A DNA stretch of 64,000 nucleotides. It comes from Dryas octopetala (Eukaryota > Streptophyta > Magnoliopsida > Rosales > Rosaceae). Below the pieces are notes generated by a model. That model made no database searches, was not told the DNA's origin, and worked only from the letters and a program-made list of their open reading frames with translations. Positions 50,926 through 62,680 of the stretch are shown one piece after another; position 1 is the stretch's first letter; every line of letters begins with the position of its first letter. The translations under genes were made by a program, and so were the position numbers. Where the stretch lies: positions 24,786,698 through 24,850,697 of the forward strand of contig OY992833.1 in the NCBI GenBank assembly GCA_963921425.1. The letters are read 5' to 3'.

Positions 50926-52612
50926 ATGGTGAGGCTCACTGCCGACTTGGTCTGGAAAAGCCCTCATTTTTTCAATGCGCTTAAGGAGCGAGAGTTGGAC
51001 CTTCGAGGTATTTATTTCCTTTTCTCTCTTCCACCATTCCCAATTCCCAACCCTACATTTATGGTTTTAGGGTTGATGATTGAAACTCTTTCTCATTCTT
51101 GTTCTCAGGTAATAAGATAGCTGTAATCGAGAACTTGGGAGCTACAGAGGTCAGCAATTTACTTAAGAAAAAGTGTTATTCTTACTTTCGTTTAGATGGT
51201 TGGTTTTTATGTCAAGGTTCTTCGAGTTACTGAATCTAGTTAGATGCACATCGTAACAGGACCAATTTGACACCATTGATTTGTCTGACAATGAAATTGT
51301 CAAGCTGGAAAACTTGCCCTATCTTAATCGCTTGGGCACTTTGATTATCAATAACAATAGAATTACCCGTATCAATCCCAATATTGGAGGTAACTTCAAT
51401 CCTTTTGTCACCTCACTCTCCTACCAGCCTTTGGTCTTGTATATTTTTTCAAGTTTTTTTGTGGGTTTATGTTAAGTGTTGAGTTGTATGCATTGCAGAG
51501 TTCTTGCCAAAGTTACACACTTTAGTACTTACCAACAACAGGCTAGTCAACTTGGTGGAGATTGATCCTCTTGCATCTCTTCCGAAGTTGCAGTTTCTTA
51601 GCCTGTTGGATAACAACATCACAAAGAAACCCAATTATAGGCTGTACGTGATTCACAAATTAAAGTCGCTTCGGGTTCTGGATTTTAAGAAGGTGAAGAA
51701 CAAGGTGAGTCATTTTTAGTGTGCCAAACTCTTGTTTGTCATTTTGTGGCAAGGTGCTATTTTCTTTATGGTTACAAGTATGAGTTGGTACTAGAGCGCC
51801 ACTAACAAATGAGTAGCTGTAATGCCTACTTACCATATTTCCCTCCAGTCTTTGGATTACACTGTTATTCTTATTTTGTAGTTTCATGGAAAAAAATAGT
51901 TTTGCTCCTTTCAAATATCAAAGGCTGCTGCTTAATTTCTACTAGTTTCACCCATAAAAAGTGAAAATATGAAATGGAAAGCTGTTGCATAGCAGATTGA
52001 GAATGTTCCATACTTGTATCTTCTCATTTTTGTTTATGTAAATCCTCTTTTGTATCTCTCACCTGGATTTTTTGTTCTTTGATGTATCTATTGCCTGCAT
52101 TGGGCATTCTTTGATCGTGTTCCATGGATGATAGGAGAGATTGGAAGCAAAAACTTTGTTCGCATCTAAAGAAGTTGAAGAGGAGACTAAAAAGGTATCC
52201 CCACGAACTTTTGTGCCAGCTGAGGTTCCAAATGCTTCGGAAACTGCAGAGGAACAACAGACTCCAAAAGTAGTTGCTCCCACTCCTGAGCAAATTATGG
52301 CTATCAAGGTTCGTAGCTATCAAGTTGTTACATAGTTGCATCAACCATTATATTCTGTGACCATGTGCATGGTAAACTGATTAGGTTCAAATCTTACCAG
52401 GGATGTAGTTTGTATATTTGAATGATATCTCTTATACATTAAATCAGTAGTTGTCTAACTGTTCTAATATCCGAGAGATCCAGTGGTGGCAATTCATAGA
52501 AATTTTCTTTTCTTTTTTGCAAAATAGAAAATTCACTTAGTGTGATATTTTTTGCTTTGTTTCTGGGTCTTTTTTTCCCTTAGTCTGTGGGTAATGAAGT
52601 TCTCGGATCAGG

Positions 52613-52678
<66 letters not shown>

Positions 52679-53696
52679 AGGGGTGGGGTCATCAATGCAT
52701 CTCAAAAATTATAATTTAGGTTTTCAATTGTTTCATATGTTGTTTTATCCACGTGCAGGCCGCCATAGTGAATTCCCAGACTCTTGAAGAAGTTGCAAGA
52801 CTTGAAAAGGTGCTTTGCTTAATCAGAGAAATTACTTCATGATTTTCTTGAATGTTCTCTCTTATTGTTTGTACATTGACATTCTACTTGTTTTGCATGA
52901 GCAGGCACTGAAGTCAGGCCAGCTTCCTGCAGATTTGCAAATTTTGGATGATGATGCTCAGACCAATAGTGTTGAGGAGAAGGATGATAAAATGGTCACA
53001 AATAGTGAAAATGATGCTGATGTTGAACTAAAAGATGTGGAGGAACAGAAGAATGATGAACCAGCACCCATGGAACAGGTATCGATATGCTTCTTACAAC
53101 TTCTGAACTATTTTATCTTATGCTTATTTCTTTTCTTCATCTCTGTGAACTATATTAGAAGACCTTATTTTCTTCAGTAAGAAGGGGCATGTAACTTTGA
53201 TGGCCTCAAGAGCTATCTTTTAATCAAGATAGTAGTGCTATTGTTTCCCAATATTGCACCTCTACAAAGAGGACCATCTTCAAAGTAAGGGGGACTTTGT
53301 TGGATTAGAAAATAGTCAGAAAGTAAGAGGGGATATGTTGGATCAGAAAATAGTGTACGAGTATTAAGAGTGGGCAGAAGGAAATAGGATAGAGTTATTT
53401 TGATCCTTTATCTGTTTATTTCTTCCATGGTTGGAATTGATTTCACCATTTTTTTATTGAATGGATTTCATTTCACCTCAAACATAGAATTGTAGCTACC
53501 GTTAGTTGTGGTGTGTGTAGGCTTAGTGGCTGGGTTACAGGTTTAGCATGATTTTCATCTTTGCCATCATTGTGCTATAGTTAATGTTCAAGAATCTAGC
53601 TTTACCAAAAAAAAAAAAATGTTCAAGAATCTGGTATTATTTGGCTCCTTTGGAGTGGATTTCGGTATTAATGTTTGTTTGCACTTGCAGGAGTAG
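50926..53696 (+). CDS. U2A': U2 small nuclear ribonucleoprotein A'
   Basis: Leucine-rich-repeat subunit of the U2 snRNP; it pairs with U2B'' on stem-loop IV of U2 snRNA. Exons: 50926-51007, 51109-51149, 51260-51389, 51499-51704, 52135-52308, 52759-52809, 52905-53078 and a 6-nt last exon (GAG-TAG, 53691-53696). All phases fit (287 residues). The first 165 residues hold the LRRs (MVRLTADLVWKSPHFFNALK, IDLSDNEIVKLENLP, LVLTNNRLVNL, LLDNNITKKPNYRLYVIHKL). The C-terminal tail is acidic and charged. The last exon of one residue plus stop is inferred from the TTGCAG acceptor; reading through the donor at 53079 would also end soon. Confidence 0.94.
52616..52676. repeat. Compound (CT)n(CA)n microsatellite in U2A' intron
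   Basis: A CT run passes directly into a CA run within intron 5. Confidence 0.9.
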
Positions 53697-54615
53697 GTAG
53701 AAGGACCTGTTCGTGTATTTGTGGCATCATAAAGCTTGCCCTATTTCAATCCCTTGGTGGCGACTGGAAGATTCTAAAATTGGGAAATTCTGATATTCCT
53801 GGAACTATGTATACATCAGGGATATTTCTGTCTGTCTTATACTAGACCTGAGACCAGCTCTTTTGCCCTAATTCATTGATGCTAATTTTTCCTTCTAACG
53901 TTTTTTTGGGAGGAAAGGGGGAGTGAGGTTGTGTTACAGTATGTGTTCTGTTGATACAAGTTTTGTTTTTCCCAAGAGTCAAGCCGATTACACTAATATA
54001 AGCCGTTTAATTTTCTATATTCAGCTTTCTATCCTCATCACCTTTCTTTTTTCTTATCCTGTATTCTTTTTCTTCAATTAGAAAGATTAGAAACAAAAAC
54101 ATGATTAATCGGACAAACCTCGATTTTGGATACTATCAATAATAGGAGCTTTTTGGGAGAATTTGTTGTGTTTTCAGGTTATGTGTTGGACAAGATTACT
54201 GCATTGTGTTTCTATCATTTCTAAAGAAAAAAATAATCAAAAATCCTTTTTGATAAGAGTGACAAGAAAGAATGAAAAAATAGTGGATTTTGGTGGGTTG
54301 ATATGACTTCATATTCGTTGCTTTACTTGGGGGGGTTTCCTCCTTACTTTGAAGTTTAATCTTCTATTCCTTCATTAATAAAACAAAAATGAGTAGGGAC
54401 ATTCTTTGCTCCACTGCAGGGGCAATTCTGTTTGTGGGTTTTGTGGAGAAAGATGCATACCATACCAGAGCACTAGAGCAGCCAACAAAAAAGATGTAGA
54501 ACTAGAACCTATAGATGGAATTTTTGCCATAGCGTAATTGTATTATTAATATGAACCAATCTGCAAAGAGAACTGCTGCTGCTGCTGTCGTCCTCCTCAT
54601 CCATTAACTATCATT
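53697..54615. other. U2A' 3' UTR and START-gene upstream region
   Basis: AT-rich. No extra gene recognised. A (CTG)4 run lies just before the START-domain ATG. Confidence 0.4.
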
Positions 54616-56395
54616 ATGATAGCAGAATTAGCTTTGGTAGTAGTCTGTGTTGTTGCAGCATCAGCGTGTATACCACTTGTGGGCTTGAGCCTTATCAAGG
54701 GATGGTCTTGGTCTTGGGGTTGGTCATGGTCAAGTTCATGGCGTCCAACATTTCCCACTCTCTCTCTTCATGATTCTGCCTTCAGAAGACTTGTCAGCTG
54801 TCCTAGGCTCCTTCACAAGGACAACAGCACAACAACCACCTTTAGTGGCCAGTGTTTTGCTCCACCTCTTGGTGATCATGAACAGGAATGTTGCGAATTG
54901 AATGAGGACGACTTGAAAGTATTGGTTTCTCACATAGATGAGACCGATGGCGGTCCACCATGGAAACTTATGATGGAGCAGTCTACCCCTACTTTGACAT
55001 ACCAAGCTTGGTATCGAGATCCACCGGTATGTTCAGTTCTTTCTTTCAGTTATATGAGAAATTTTTGTATGCGCTGGTTATATATAATCTTACATACTCT
55101 TATAACATCTATGTGAGACCCCTCATTTAACTGGAGCATCAATCTTGTTATATACCTCTCATTTCATGCTCATTATTTACTATGAATAAATCTTTCTAAC
55201 ATTGTTGTTAAATTTCAGTTAGGTCCAACACAGTACCGTACTAGAACAGTATTTGCAAATGTATCACCCGAGTTATTGAGGGACTTCTTCTGGGATGATG
55301 AATTCAGACCCAGGTGGGATAACATGCTCATTTACTTCCAGACTCTGAGTGTTTTCCCCCAAACTGGTACCATGATTGTTCATTGGATTAGAAAGGTTTG
55401 ATATCTTATTTTAATTGATTCTTGTTACTGTTCTTTCCAATCAGATTATTATTAATTGCAATTATGTTTGTAAGTGCCACAGTTACCACTATTCTGCAGT
55501 GATAGAGAATATATCATAATCCGACGTATATGGGAATCTGCATCCGGATATTATTGCATAACAAAGGTATGATTTTAATTCACATATGCAAAAACAGTTG
55601 ATGAAAGGATTGCCTATTATGTAGCATGTCAGGTTGAAGCAAAGTTAATGAGAAATTTTCTTATGCAAGAAAGAGTAAGGTAATACACCAGATGCTCCTA
55701 TGGTTTGGTTTCCAGTTTCCACATGTTTAAATGAGAGTCCAGTGGCAGTTTGGGTTTCTAAATGGGAAATTTCTTGAGGCAGCATAATTCTACTAAAAGA
55801 ATAATATATGAACATGTCTGAGTTGTGAGTTAAACCAGTTTATTTTAGTCTTTGTCAAATACATGATTTCCAAGCCTTTCATAGTTCCTGTGTATGAATG
55901 GTTAATACGACTGTCATATTCTGATCAGTTTATAATATCAGGGAACACCATATCCATCCCTACCAAGGTGCAAAAGACCAAGACGAGTAGATGCCTATTA
56001 CTCTAGTTGGCATATAAGGCCAGGTATGTATTTAAGTTTTGGTACACTTGTTTGGATCCTCTAGTAGAAAACTGAGTCTCTGAGTGACAAATATCGAACA
56101 CCTGGCAGTGAAATCTATGAATGGAAAGCCGCAAAGGGCATCTGAAGTGCTTCTATTTCATTATGAAGATATAGGAATTCCAAGGGAGGTTGTGAAGATG
56201 GGTGTTAGGGCAGGAATGTGGGGCATGGTGAAGAGACTACATGCAGGTGTAAAGATGTACAGTACGGCAAAGGCAAATGATGGGTCCCCTCCTTCCAATT
56301 ATGCACTAATGGCACACATGACTACAAAGGTTTCACCATCCACAATTTTAGTTCCCCATTCACAAGTTAATGCAGCTGAGACCATTCCAGAGTGA
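54616..56395 (+). CDS. START-domain lipid-binding protein (PCTP-like), membrane-anchored
   Basis: Polyketide cyclase/START superfamily protein, predicted to bind or transfer phospholipid; the ligand is unknown. Exons: 54616-55026, 55219-55395, 55483-55566, 55942-56023, 56109-56395 (346 residues, phases fit). An N-terminal hydrophobic segment (about residues 1-27) is a likely membrane anchor, followed by a Trp/Ser-rich stretch. START blocks: GGPPWKLMMEQSTPTLTYQA, PELLRDFFWDDEFRPRWDNM, LPLFCSDREYIIIRRIWES and VLLFHYEDIGIPREVVKMGV. The third exon acceptor was placed at CCACAG to keep the conserved FCSDREY; a later AG would destroy it. Resembles At4g14500/At5g54170 (from memory). Confidence 0.92.
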
Positions 56396-57544
56396 AATCC
56401 CACAAGCACTGTTGTGATTATACAATACCCATCTTTTTTTTTTTTTGGCCATGATACATTACCCTTCTAAATTTATATAATCCTGATTTGTTGTCTCAGT
56501 TTTTTTCTTTTTCACTTTATGGAAAGTATAATACAAACTCCTAATATTTCAAATAAACAGACGGTAATGAAACAATGACTAGACCGATTAGCATCTCCCT
56601 CAGAACATGAAAAACTTGTCTTCAACATGAATATATTCAGACAAGGCTGAAACTTTTATAATTATGGAGTTCAATCATCGGGAGCTACAGTCATCAAAGC
56701 CACTCATTTTAAATCGTATATTTCAGTGAAAGATGCACAAAATGAGTGAAAGATTGAGAAAGCAAAAACACATCGAATCTAGATGTTTGCAGCAGATTAT
56801 CAGCAGCTACTTGGTAAGAAAATATGTCAAAAAGATAAAATCACACCACACAAATGCGAATAGGCATCAGAATTTGTCCGCAGAGAAGAAAGAGAATCAA
56901 AAGAAGGGTGGGACAACAAAAGCAAAATATTGACAAACACAGCAATCAACCTAACAAAGACTTTTGGAGGAATTCCCCATTCAGTTTTAGCTTTTGGGTG
57001 GCCGACGCAGTCTGTATTCCTAAATGGATGCCATTCATAGCCCTTTTATAGACTTAAACCCTAAACCCTAAGTCTAACGCCATAGTGTTTTTTTTTACTC
57101 TGGATTGAGTTGTGTTACAACTTGCAAGATCTGTTGTTTTGTTGGGTCATGTTTATGGGCTTGTGGTGCCTCATGCTCCAGTTGGACGGTGGGTCTGTTT
57201 CTTTGTTGGCCCATTGGTGAGCTGTTTCATAGTAGTTATTTACATGATCACTAAAATTACCTAAATGAAATATGTGACAAACATTTTAACTTACATGAAC
57301 ATTTGGTTTGATAACGTATTAATCAAAATTGAGTCAAAACTTCTAGTTCCATTGTGATGGTCTGTTTGGTTCCCTGTTTCAGTGGTTTCAATATTAGGCC
57401 CCTCGTGAATATGCAATAATGAGACGTATTCTGAGTAATCGATCGCATGTGCCACATCCATCAAGTCCACTTGGCAAGCTTCCATGTGGCATCTTACTAG
57501 AAGACTTGGTATAATTATTTATTTTTTTCACAGTATCTTACCCA
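56396..57544. other. Spacer with a diverged copy of the eRF1 5' intron region (about 56590-57070)
   Basis: Stretches such as CAGACAAGGCTGAAACTT, CAATCATCGGGAGCT and ATCAACCTAACAAAG occur here and again, in the same order and orientation, at about 61785-62120 within the eRF1 leader intron. No gene is present. Confidence 0.65.
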
Positions 57545-58310
57545 CAAGGAATAAAATTTCGGGTTTCGAGGAAATTTCGATGGAAATTTCGACGGAAATT
57601 TCGAAGATTTTTAAATTTCGACAAAAATTAGATGGAAATTACTATCAAAATACGGAAATTTTAAATGAAACTTTACCATATGTTTATTTAACATATTATC
57701 TACTAAATTGATAAAAAACATTGAAGAAACTAATTATATATATAGTAGGCTTCATGTGATATAAGATGAATATAATGTGCGCTGGAGACAAATACTGTTA
57801 AATAAAATTAGTATAATGAATAAATGAAATTAGTATATTATTTATACTCTATAATCTATACATTAAACCCTATATATTTTATAATCTATACTCTATATTG
57901 TTTAAGATATAGTATATGATATTAGGATTTAGACCCTTTATGGTATTTTTAATTATTTTTTATATAAAAATATATTAAAGTTTATTGATTTATGGTTTAA
58001 AAATAACTAAACGAAACTCCAAAACGGTCAAAAAAAATTCAAAACCATTTTTTTTCTTTACAATTGCCCAAATGCCTCAAACCCCAATCAACCTGAAACC
58101 TTTTAATTTTTTTCTCTTTTTTATTATTTCTTTCCCTTTTTTTTTTTTTCCTTTTTTTTTTCTTTTTTTTTTTCCTTCTTTTGTTTTTTCCTTTTTTCTT
58201 TTCTTTTTTTTCTCCTTTTTTCTTTTCCTTTTTTTTTCCTTCTTTTTTTTCCTTCCTTTTCCTTTCCCCCGTGAGTCTCCGTCTCCATTTTTTTTTTTTT
58301 ATCTCTTCGT

Positions 58311-58373
<63 letters not shown>

Positions 58374-58845
58374 CCATGTCGCCCCTGTGCCACCGCCGGC
58401 CCCATCTTTCTCCCCCCTGCCACCGCCCCCTTTTTCTCCGTCGATCTCCGCTCTGCTGCCCCCTGCCGCGCTCTCAACCCACCCTCACCTCTTTCTCCCT
58501 CATCTCCCCCATGCCGCCCCTCTGCCACCGCCGGCCCCATCTTTCTCCCCTTGCCACCGCCCCCTTTTTCTCCATTGATCTCCGCGATTCTTTTCTAAAC
58601 AGCCATGTAAGTGTTTGTTTTTTTTTTTAATGTTTGAGGCTTTGAGATGTTTTTTGGGCGAAGAGACAGAGTTCTAAGGCAATCGGGGGCTGGGTTTGTC
58701 TCACCGTCGAAAATTTCGCCGAAATTTTCAAAATTTCGGCAAAATTATCACGAAAACTTAACAAATGTTCGTTTCGATTTTGACATCCCAAAAAATCAAA
58801 ATTTTCGGCAAAATTTTGCCGAAAATTTCAAAATTTAATACCGTG
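57545..58845. mobile_element. Non-autonomous hAT-like element, about 1.3 kb
   Basis: Flanks CTTACCCA (57537-57544) and CTAACCCA (58846-58853) form an 8-bp duplication with one mismatch. Ends are CAAGGAATAAAATTTCGGG and, inward from the right, CACGGTATTAAATTTTGAAA. Both subterminal zones are packed with GAAATTTCG-type repeats. The interior has a long T-rich tract and a (CT)n run at about 58315-58367. The 197- and 149-codon frames inside are low-complexity. Confidence 0.65.
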
Positions 58846-58960
58846 CTAACCCATAACCGTGAAATACGCTCCAAAAGGAGAACAAATATAAGACAAAAGG
58901 AATTTGGCAATGGCAGTAGATTACTTTAAAATATCACCAAAAGTAGATAGAATAGGATTA

Positions 58961-59225
58961 CTTAAAACATGATTATTTAGGCCGGCTCCACCATAAAGTA
59001 GATAGATGGGCCACAATGTAACTTAATAAATTGTCTGACATGACCAAGTATAATACTTAACCAAAAGCAGTTGCTCATATGATCACTACTTAAAACATGA
59101 TTATTTAGGCCGGCTCCACCATAAAGATGGGCCACAAAGCTAAGAGTAAATTGCTTGACAGAACACTACTCTTAAATCCATAACAAACCACCACCAAGTA
59201 TAATACTCAACCAACAGCAGTACTC
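58961..59225. repeat. Tandem duplication of about 130 bp at the eRF1 3' end
   Basis: Copy one starts at 58961 and copy two at 59089. Both contain CTTAAAACATGATTATTTAG, GGCCGGCTCCACCATAAAG, GATGGGCCACAA and AAGTATAATACT. The second copy runs into the last part of the eRF1 readthrough frame (stop at 59207), so the 3' UTR end has been duplicated. Confidence 0.75.
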
Positions 59226-59609
59226 ATCATGGGGTTCACAAGACGTTGGTGCATATGCTCGCAGGGTCTTGATCCACAGGAACCAGCTCTTCGCATAATG
59301 TCCTTGTTCCACGTCATCGATCTGTCCAGCCCCTTCGATGATCCAGATGAAATCACCACGTCAAGCTTTCCAGGATCAGATAACATTGTCATGTCCTTCA
59401 AGAAATAAAAGTTGGTAAGGAGCATGCCAATATAAAAGAAGATAATGTTATAAGATGCAGATAGAAGAAATTTAAACCTTGATCAAGCCTGAGGAACTTT
59501 TGAGCACCAACTCTGGAGCAGCAGCACGGACCACGATTCCGTGCGCACTGGTGCAGAATTTTTCACCCCCACCTTCCTGCACCAGCATTGGGGAAGAGTT
59601 GATTGATTG
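59207..59609 (-). other. eRF1 readthrough extension frame, 106 codons across a 3' UTR intron
   Basis: Following the eRF1 UAG, the same frame is open for 44 codons (59609-59478) and, after removal of the 59477-59396 intron, for 62 more (59395-59210) before TGA at 59209-59207. Unspliced, the frame stops at once (GTT-TAA). With 61 of 64 codons open at random, 106 open codons have a chance near 0.6 percent. The predicted extended protein would be about 544 residues. The tail has no domain I recognise. Confidence 0.75.
59396..59477 (-). promoter_or_regulatory. 82-nt intron in the eRF1 3' UTR
   Basis: GT...AG, T-rich (AAG|GTTTAAAT ... TTTTATTTCTTGAAG|GACAT). The donor is 132 nt after the stop codon, well beyond the roughly 50-nt limit, so the exon junction complex left behind should mark the normally terminated mRNA for NMD. 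Confidence 0.78.
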
Positions 59610-59612
59610 CTA
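59604..59612 (-). promoter_or_regulatory. Readthrough-promoting stop context UAG-CAAUCA
   Basis: The six nucleotides after UAG fit CARYYA, the consensus defined from tobamovirus-type leaky stops and known to raise readthrough in plants. Confidence 0.85.
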
Positions 59613-60923
59613 TTCAGACTCTTCGAAAACTTCTCCGTCATCAGAAAACTCATCGAATGACCTCATATCAAGCTGGTAGCGGAGAATTCCTCCAATGCCC
59701 CCGAAACCTCGGCAGAACTGTGACCCCTCTTGTGATTTGTTCGTGACAAACTCAAGACTACAACCAAACCGCCTATACTCATTAGCAAACCACTCCAACA
59801 GTGACATCTTGTCCTGAACCTCCAATTCTGCGGCAGTGACAGAATCCCGGAAGTTGCTCTGATTGTTTTCCTGCTCCTTGTTAAAATGCTTAACAACAAT
59901 CTCACTGGTACTGGTGTTTTTTAACACATACCTATTGATGTCCAGACTTTCCCACACAATAAGTATCTCAACAGCACCCATCTCCAAAGCTTTTAGCGTG
60001 TCATCCACACCAAAAACATATTTTCCAGTATCCTGGCTAATCTCCTCAAAGTACTTACCTATCAAACGCTTTTCCTGTATAAATTTCACATTGGACAGGA
60101 TCTCTGATGACAACTCAATAGCCTGATTGAAGCCATTCTCTCCTCCATAAGAAACATCCACCACATTCAGAATTTTGGCCTGCAGGCGGGGGTCAAACAT
60201 ATCTGACTGACTCAGCTCAGTTTTGAAGTCAGCTGATCCAGCAAGTATTAATCCTGAAACATTGGGCTGGCTGGTAGCAGGATTAATATAAAACTGTGTG
60301 GCAAGCTCTGCTGTCTTCCTAACATAGTTGTGGCGCTTCTCCATTCGAAGACGAGCAAAACGTAGAGCGGATTGCCCTCCTCTTCCATGTTTCTTTGGGA
60401 GGTCAACACTAAACTTATGAAGCACCTCTCTCGTGTTGCCACTTAATGTCCCAAAAAGAGTCCCATTACCATCCATGACAATGAAACCAAATTTGTCATC
60501 AGATTCTAAGAGTTCATTCAGAGCTTCAATATGGAACTTGTTGTCACAGAGGTAAAGAGAAGCGTTGATGGGTCGGAAAGGCTCAAAATCAATAGTGACC
60601 TTCTTTTCCTTCCCTTCGTCAGTAACAATTGTTCCTGTATACAGTACAAGTCCATTAGGAGGAACCTTGTTATAAAGCTTGAGACGCTGCTGAGCAGACG
60701 TAATGGCACCCAGAACAGATTGGCGATTCACCCTGCTTTTGATGTTTGAAGCAGTTCCAAATTCATCACCCAGCATCTTAGTAACACGAGATATTTGATC
60801 CCGGGGAGGCATGATGAGAGAAATCATGCTGGTGCCATTACCCCTGGCAGCTTCAAGTGCCTTGATCAGTTTCTTAATCTTCCATATCTCGATGTTCTTA
60901 TCAGTCTCATGACCATCCGACAT
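59610..60923 (-). CDS. ERF1-1: Eukaryotic peptide chain release factor subunit 1 (eRF1)
   Basis: Recognises all three stop codons in the ribosomal A site and triggers peptide release with eRF3. A single coding exon of 437 residues, the normal family length. Domain 1 holds NIKS (60-63) and YLCDNKF (124-130) for stop decoding. Domain 2 holds GGQ (182-184) for hydrolysis. Domain 3, from about 275, binds eRF3. The start is the ATG of MSDGHETDK; the frame extends upstream into the leader without another ATG. The acceptor TTGCAG at 60969-60964 ends a leader intron. The stop is UAG in a readthrough context, followed by a 3' UTR intron (separate entries), indicating autoregulation. RAD52-2 and DUF1350 nearby match the Arabidopsis eRF1-1 neighbourhood, hence the symbol. 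Confidence 0.97.
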   Translation of the reverse strand: MSDGHETDKNIEIWKIKKLIKALEAARGNGTSMISLIMPPRDQISRVTKMLGDEFGTASNIKSRVNRQSVLGAITSAQQRLKLYNKVPPNGLVLYTGTIVTDEGKEKKVTIDFEPFRPINASLYLCDNKFHIEALNELLESDDKFGFIVMDGNGTLFGTLSGNTREVLHKFSVDLPKKHGRGGQSALRFARLRMEKRHNYVRKTAELATQFYINPATSQPNVSGLILAGSADFKTELSQSDMFDPRLQAKILNVVDVSYGGENGFNQAIELSSEILSNVKFIQEKRLIGKYFEEISQDTGKYVFGVDDTLKALEMGAVEILIVWESLDINRYVLKNTSTSEIVVKHFNKEQENNQSNFRDSVTAAELEVQDKMSLLEWFANEYRRFGCSLEFVTNKSQEGSQFCRGFGGIGGILRYQLDMRSFDEFSDDGEVFEESE

Positions 60924-60963
60924 TGTGAAAACTACTGAAACAGCTGAAACAACGATTGATGGC

Positions 60964-62553
60964 CTGCAAGATAACATGCAATGAGCACAACAATTTCAAA
61001 ATCAAGAAGTCGAAGGAAATAAAGCCAGCAAAAACAAGACAGTGAAAATGAATAAATCCTAAATACAAAACAAGAATAAATGAAGGGTAAGTCCTTGTAT
61101 ACAAGAGCTCCAGCCATAATTCTGAATTTGAAGAATGAGAACATAAAGTCATGCAATTCACAATGGAACAAGTAAGCAGCCTGCATAAACATGTTCCTAT
61201 TTATTCTGAGGCAAGCAATCTACAATATAACGTATTAAAATGCCTTCACATTGTATATGACATACAATCCATTAAACTCAAGCCATGCATATTGTAATCC
61301 ACGAGGTTAAGGAAGGGGCAGCTCAAATGATAACCCCACCCACTTAATTATAAGCATGAGATTCATGCATCTGTCCAATAGCACTCATCCCTACACAATT
61401 ATTGATGATAACAACAGCCACAGAGAACACATTTGTTAATAAATAGCAAACCATCCACAAATTCAACAGCAAAACTCATGAAACAGCCAAAAACCACAAT
61501 CATGTGTGAATTCACAAAGACTATTTTATAAAGCAAGAAACTACTGGTTTGATGAATGTATAGCTTTGGGGGAAATTGCTAATCAAGCCATGAAAACTCG
61601 CAGGAACGATATAAGATAAAACAAAATTTGCAAATCACAAAATGAATCAGGCAATTCAAAGGAAATCCCAACAGCATTTTCCAAAACAAACTAAGAGAAA
61701 AAAAAAATTGGATGATTCTCTAAAAACAGAGAATAGGGTTGCACCAGCAAGAGAGTTCAGAGTTGCTGGAAAACATTGAATAAACAGCTCCCTCAGAAAT
61801 TGAAAACTAGTTTTCAACATGACAAATCAGACAAGGCTGAAACTTATATTATATAAAGTCCAATCATCGGGAGCTGCACCAAAGCCACTCTTCTAAAATC
61901 TCAGTATTCGAAGAAATATATTATTTTATCAATATCCTTTTTCCACTCAATCATGATACACACACACAAAGAAAAATTTGCAAATTACCAGCAGAATTTC
62001 TCTGTAATAATGGCTGAAAACTAAGAAAAATATTAACAAACACAGAAATCAACCTAACAAAGGCTTTTGGGCAAATTCCCCTTTCAGTTTCAGCTTTTCA
62101 ATGGCAGCACCTAAACCTCATTACCTAATCAACCCTTAGCCTAAATCTAAGGCTACAGACTAGCTTGTTTTTCCCCTTTAAAATATCAAACAGCACGAGT
62201 CACGATTTGCAGGGAAAACCAGTCAAAAACCATAATCACGAGTAAAAAACGCATGAACTATTCTATAAAGCAAGAAACGTGAACGAATCGTCTAGCTTAA
62301 GGAGATATTGCTAAACAAGCCATGAATACTCAAAGAAATGGTATATGATATAACAAAATTGACAAATCACGTAAAGAATCAGGTAGTCGCAGAAACCAAA
62401 CAGCAGATCCAAAGCAAAATTGAGAGAAAAATAAGAGAAAATTGTATGATACCCGTAAAACAAAAAACGGTAGCAGGAAGCAGAAGAAGGCACAAAAGAA
62501 ATAAGAACAAAATGGAATATTAAAAAAAAGAATAAAAAAAGGGGAAAGTGCAC
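60964..62553 (-). other. eRF1 5' UTR intron, 1590 nt, with internal duplication
   Basis: Donor CATCAG|GTGCAC at 62553 and acceptor TTGCAG at 60964. Two diverged copies of a block (about 61490-61750 and 62220-62470) share TATAAAGCAAGAAAC, AAGCCATGAA and GAATCAGG. Between them lies the sequence also present at 56590-57070. Confidence 0.7.
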
Positions 62554-62680
62554 CTGATGTACGCTCGAAGCTCCTAGAGAGTCGAGAGTGGAGAGGGGAT
62601 GATATTTTTTTATTAACGGGGAACAGATGAAGGCCGCTCTCTTTATAATCCCCACCTTAACCCTAACCCAGGGCATTTAA
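62554..62680 (-). promoter_or_regulatory. eRF1 first (leader) exon and core promoter
   Basis: On the minus strand GGTTAGGGTTAAGG (telo-box-like, about 62654-62667) precedes GATTATAAAGAGAG (TATA box at about 62641-62649). The leader exon then runs to the donor at 62554. A telo-box plus TATA fits a highly expressed translation gene. Confidence 0.6.

Noticed and set aside
57985..58630. 197- and 149-codon plus-strand frames rich in Phe, Ser and Pro
   Set aside because: They translate T-rich and CT-repeat DNA inside the hAT-like element; low complexity only.
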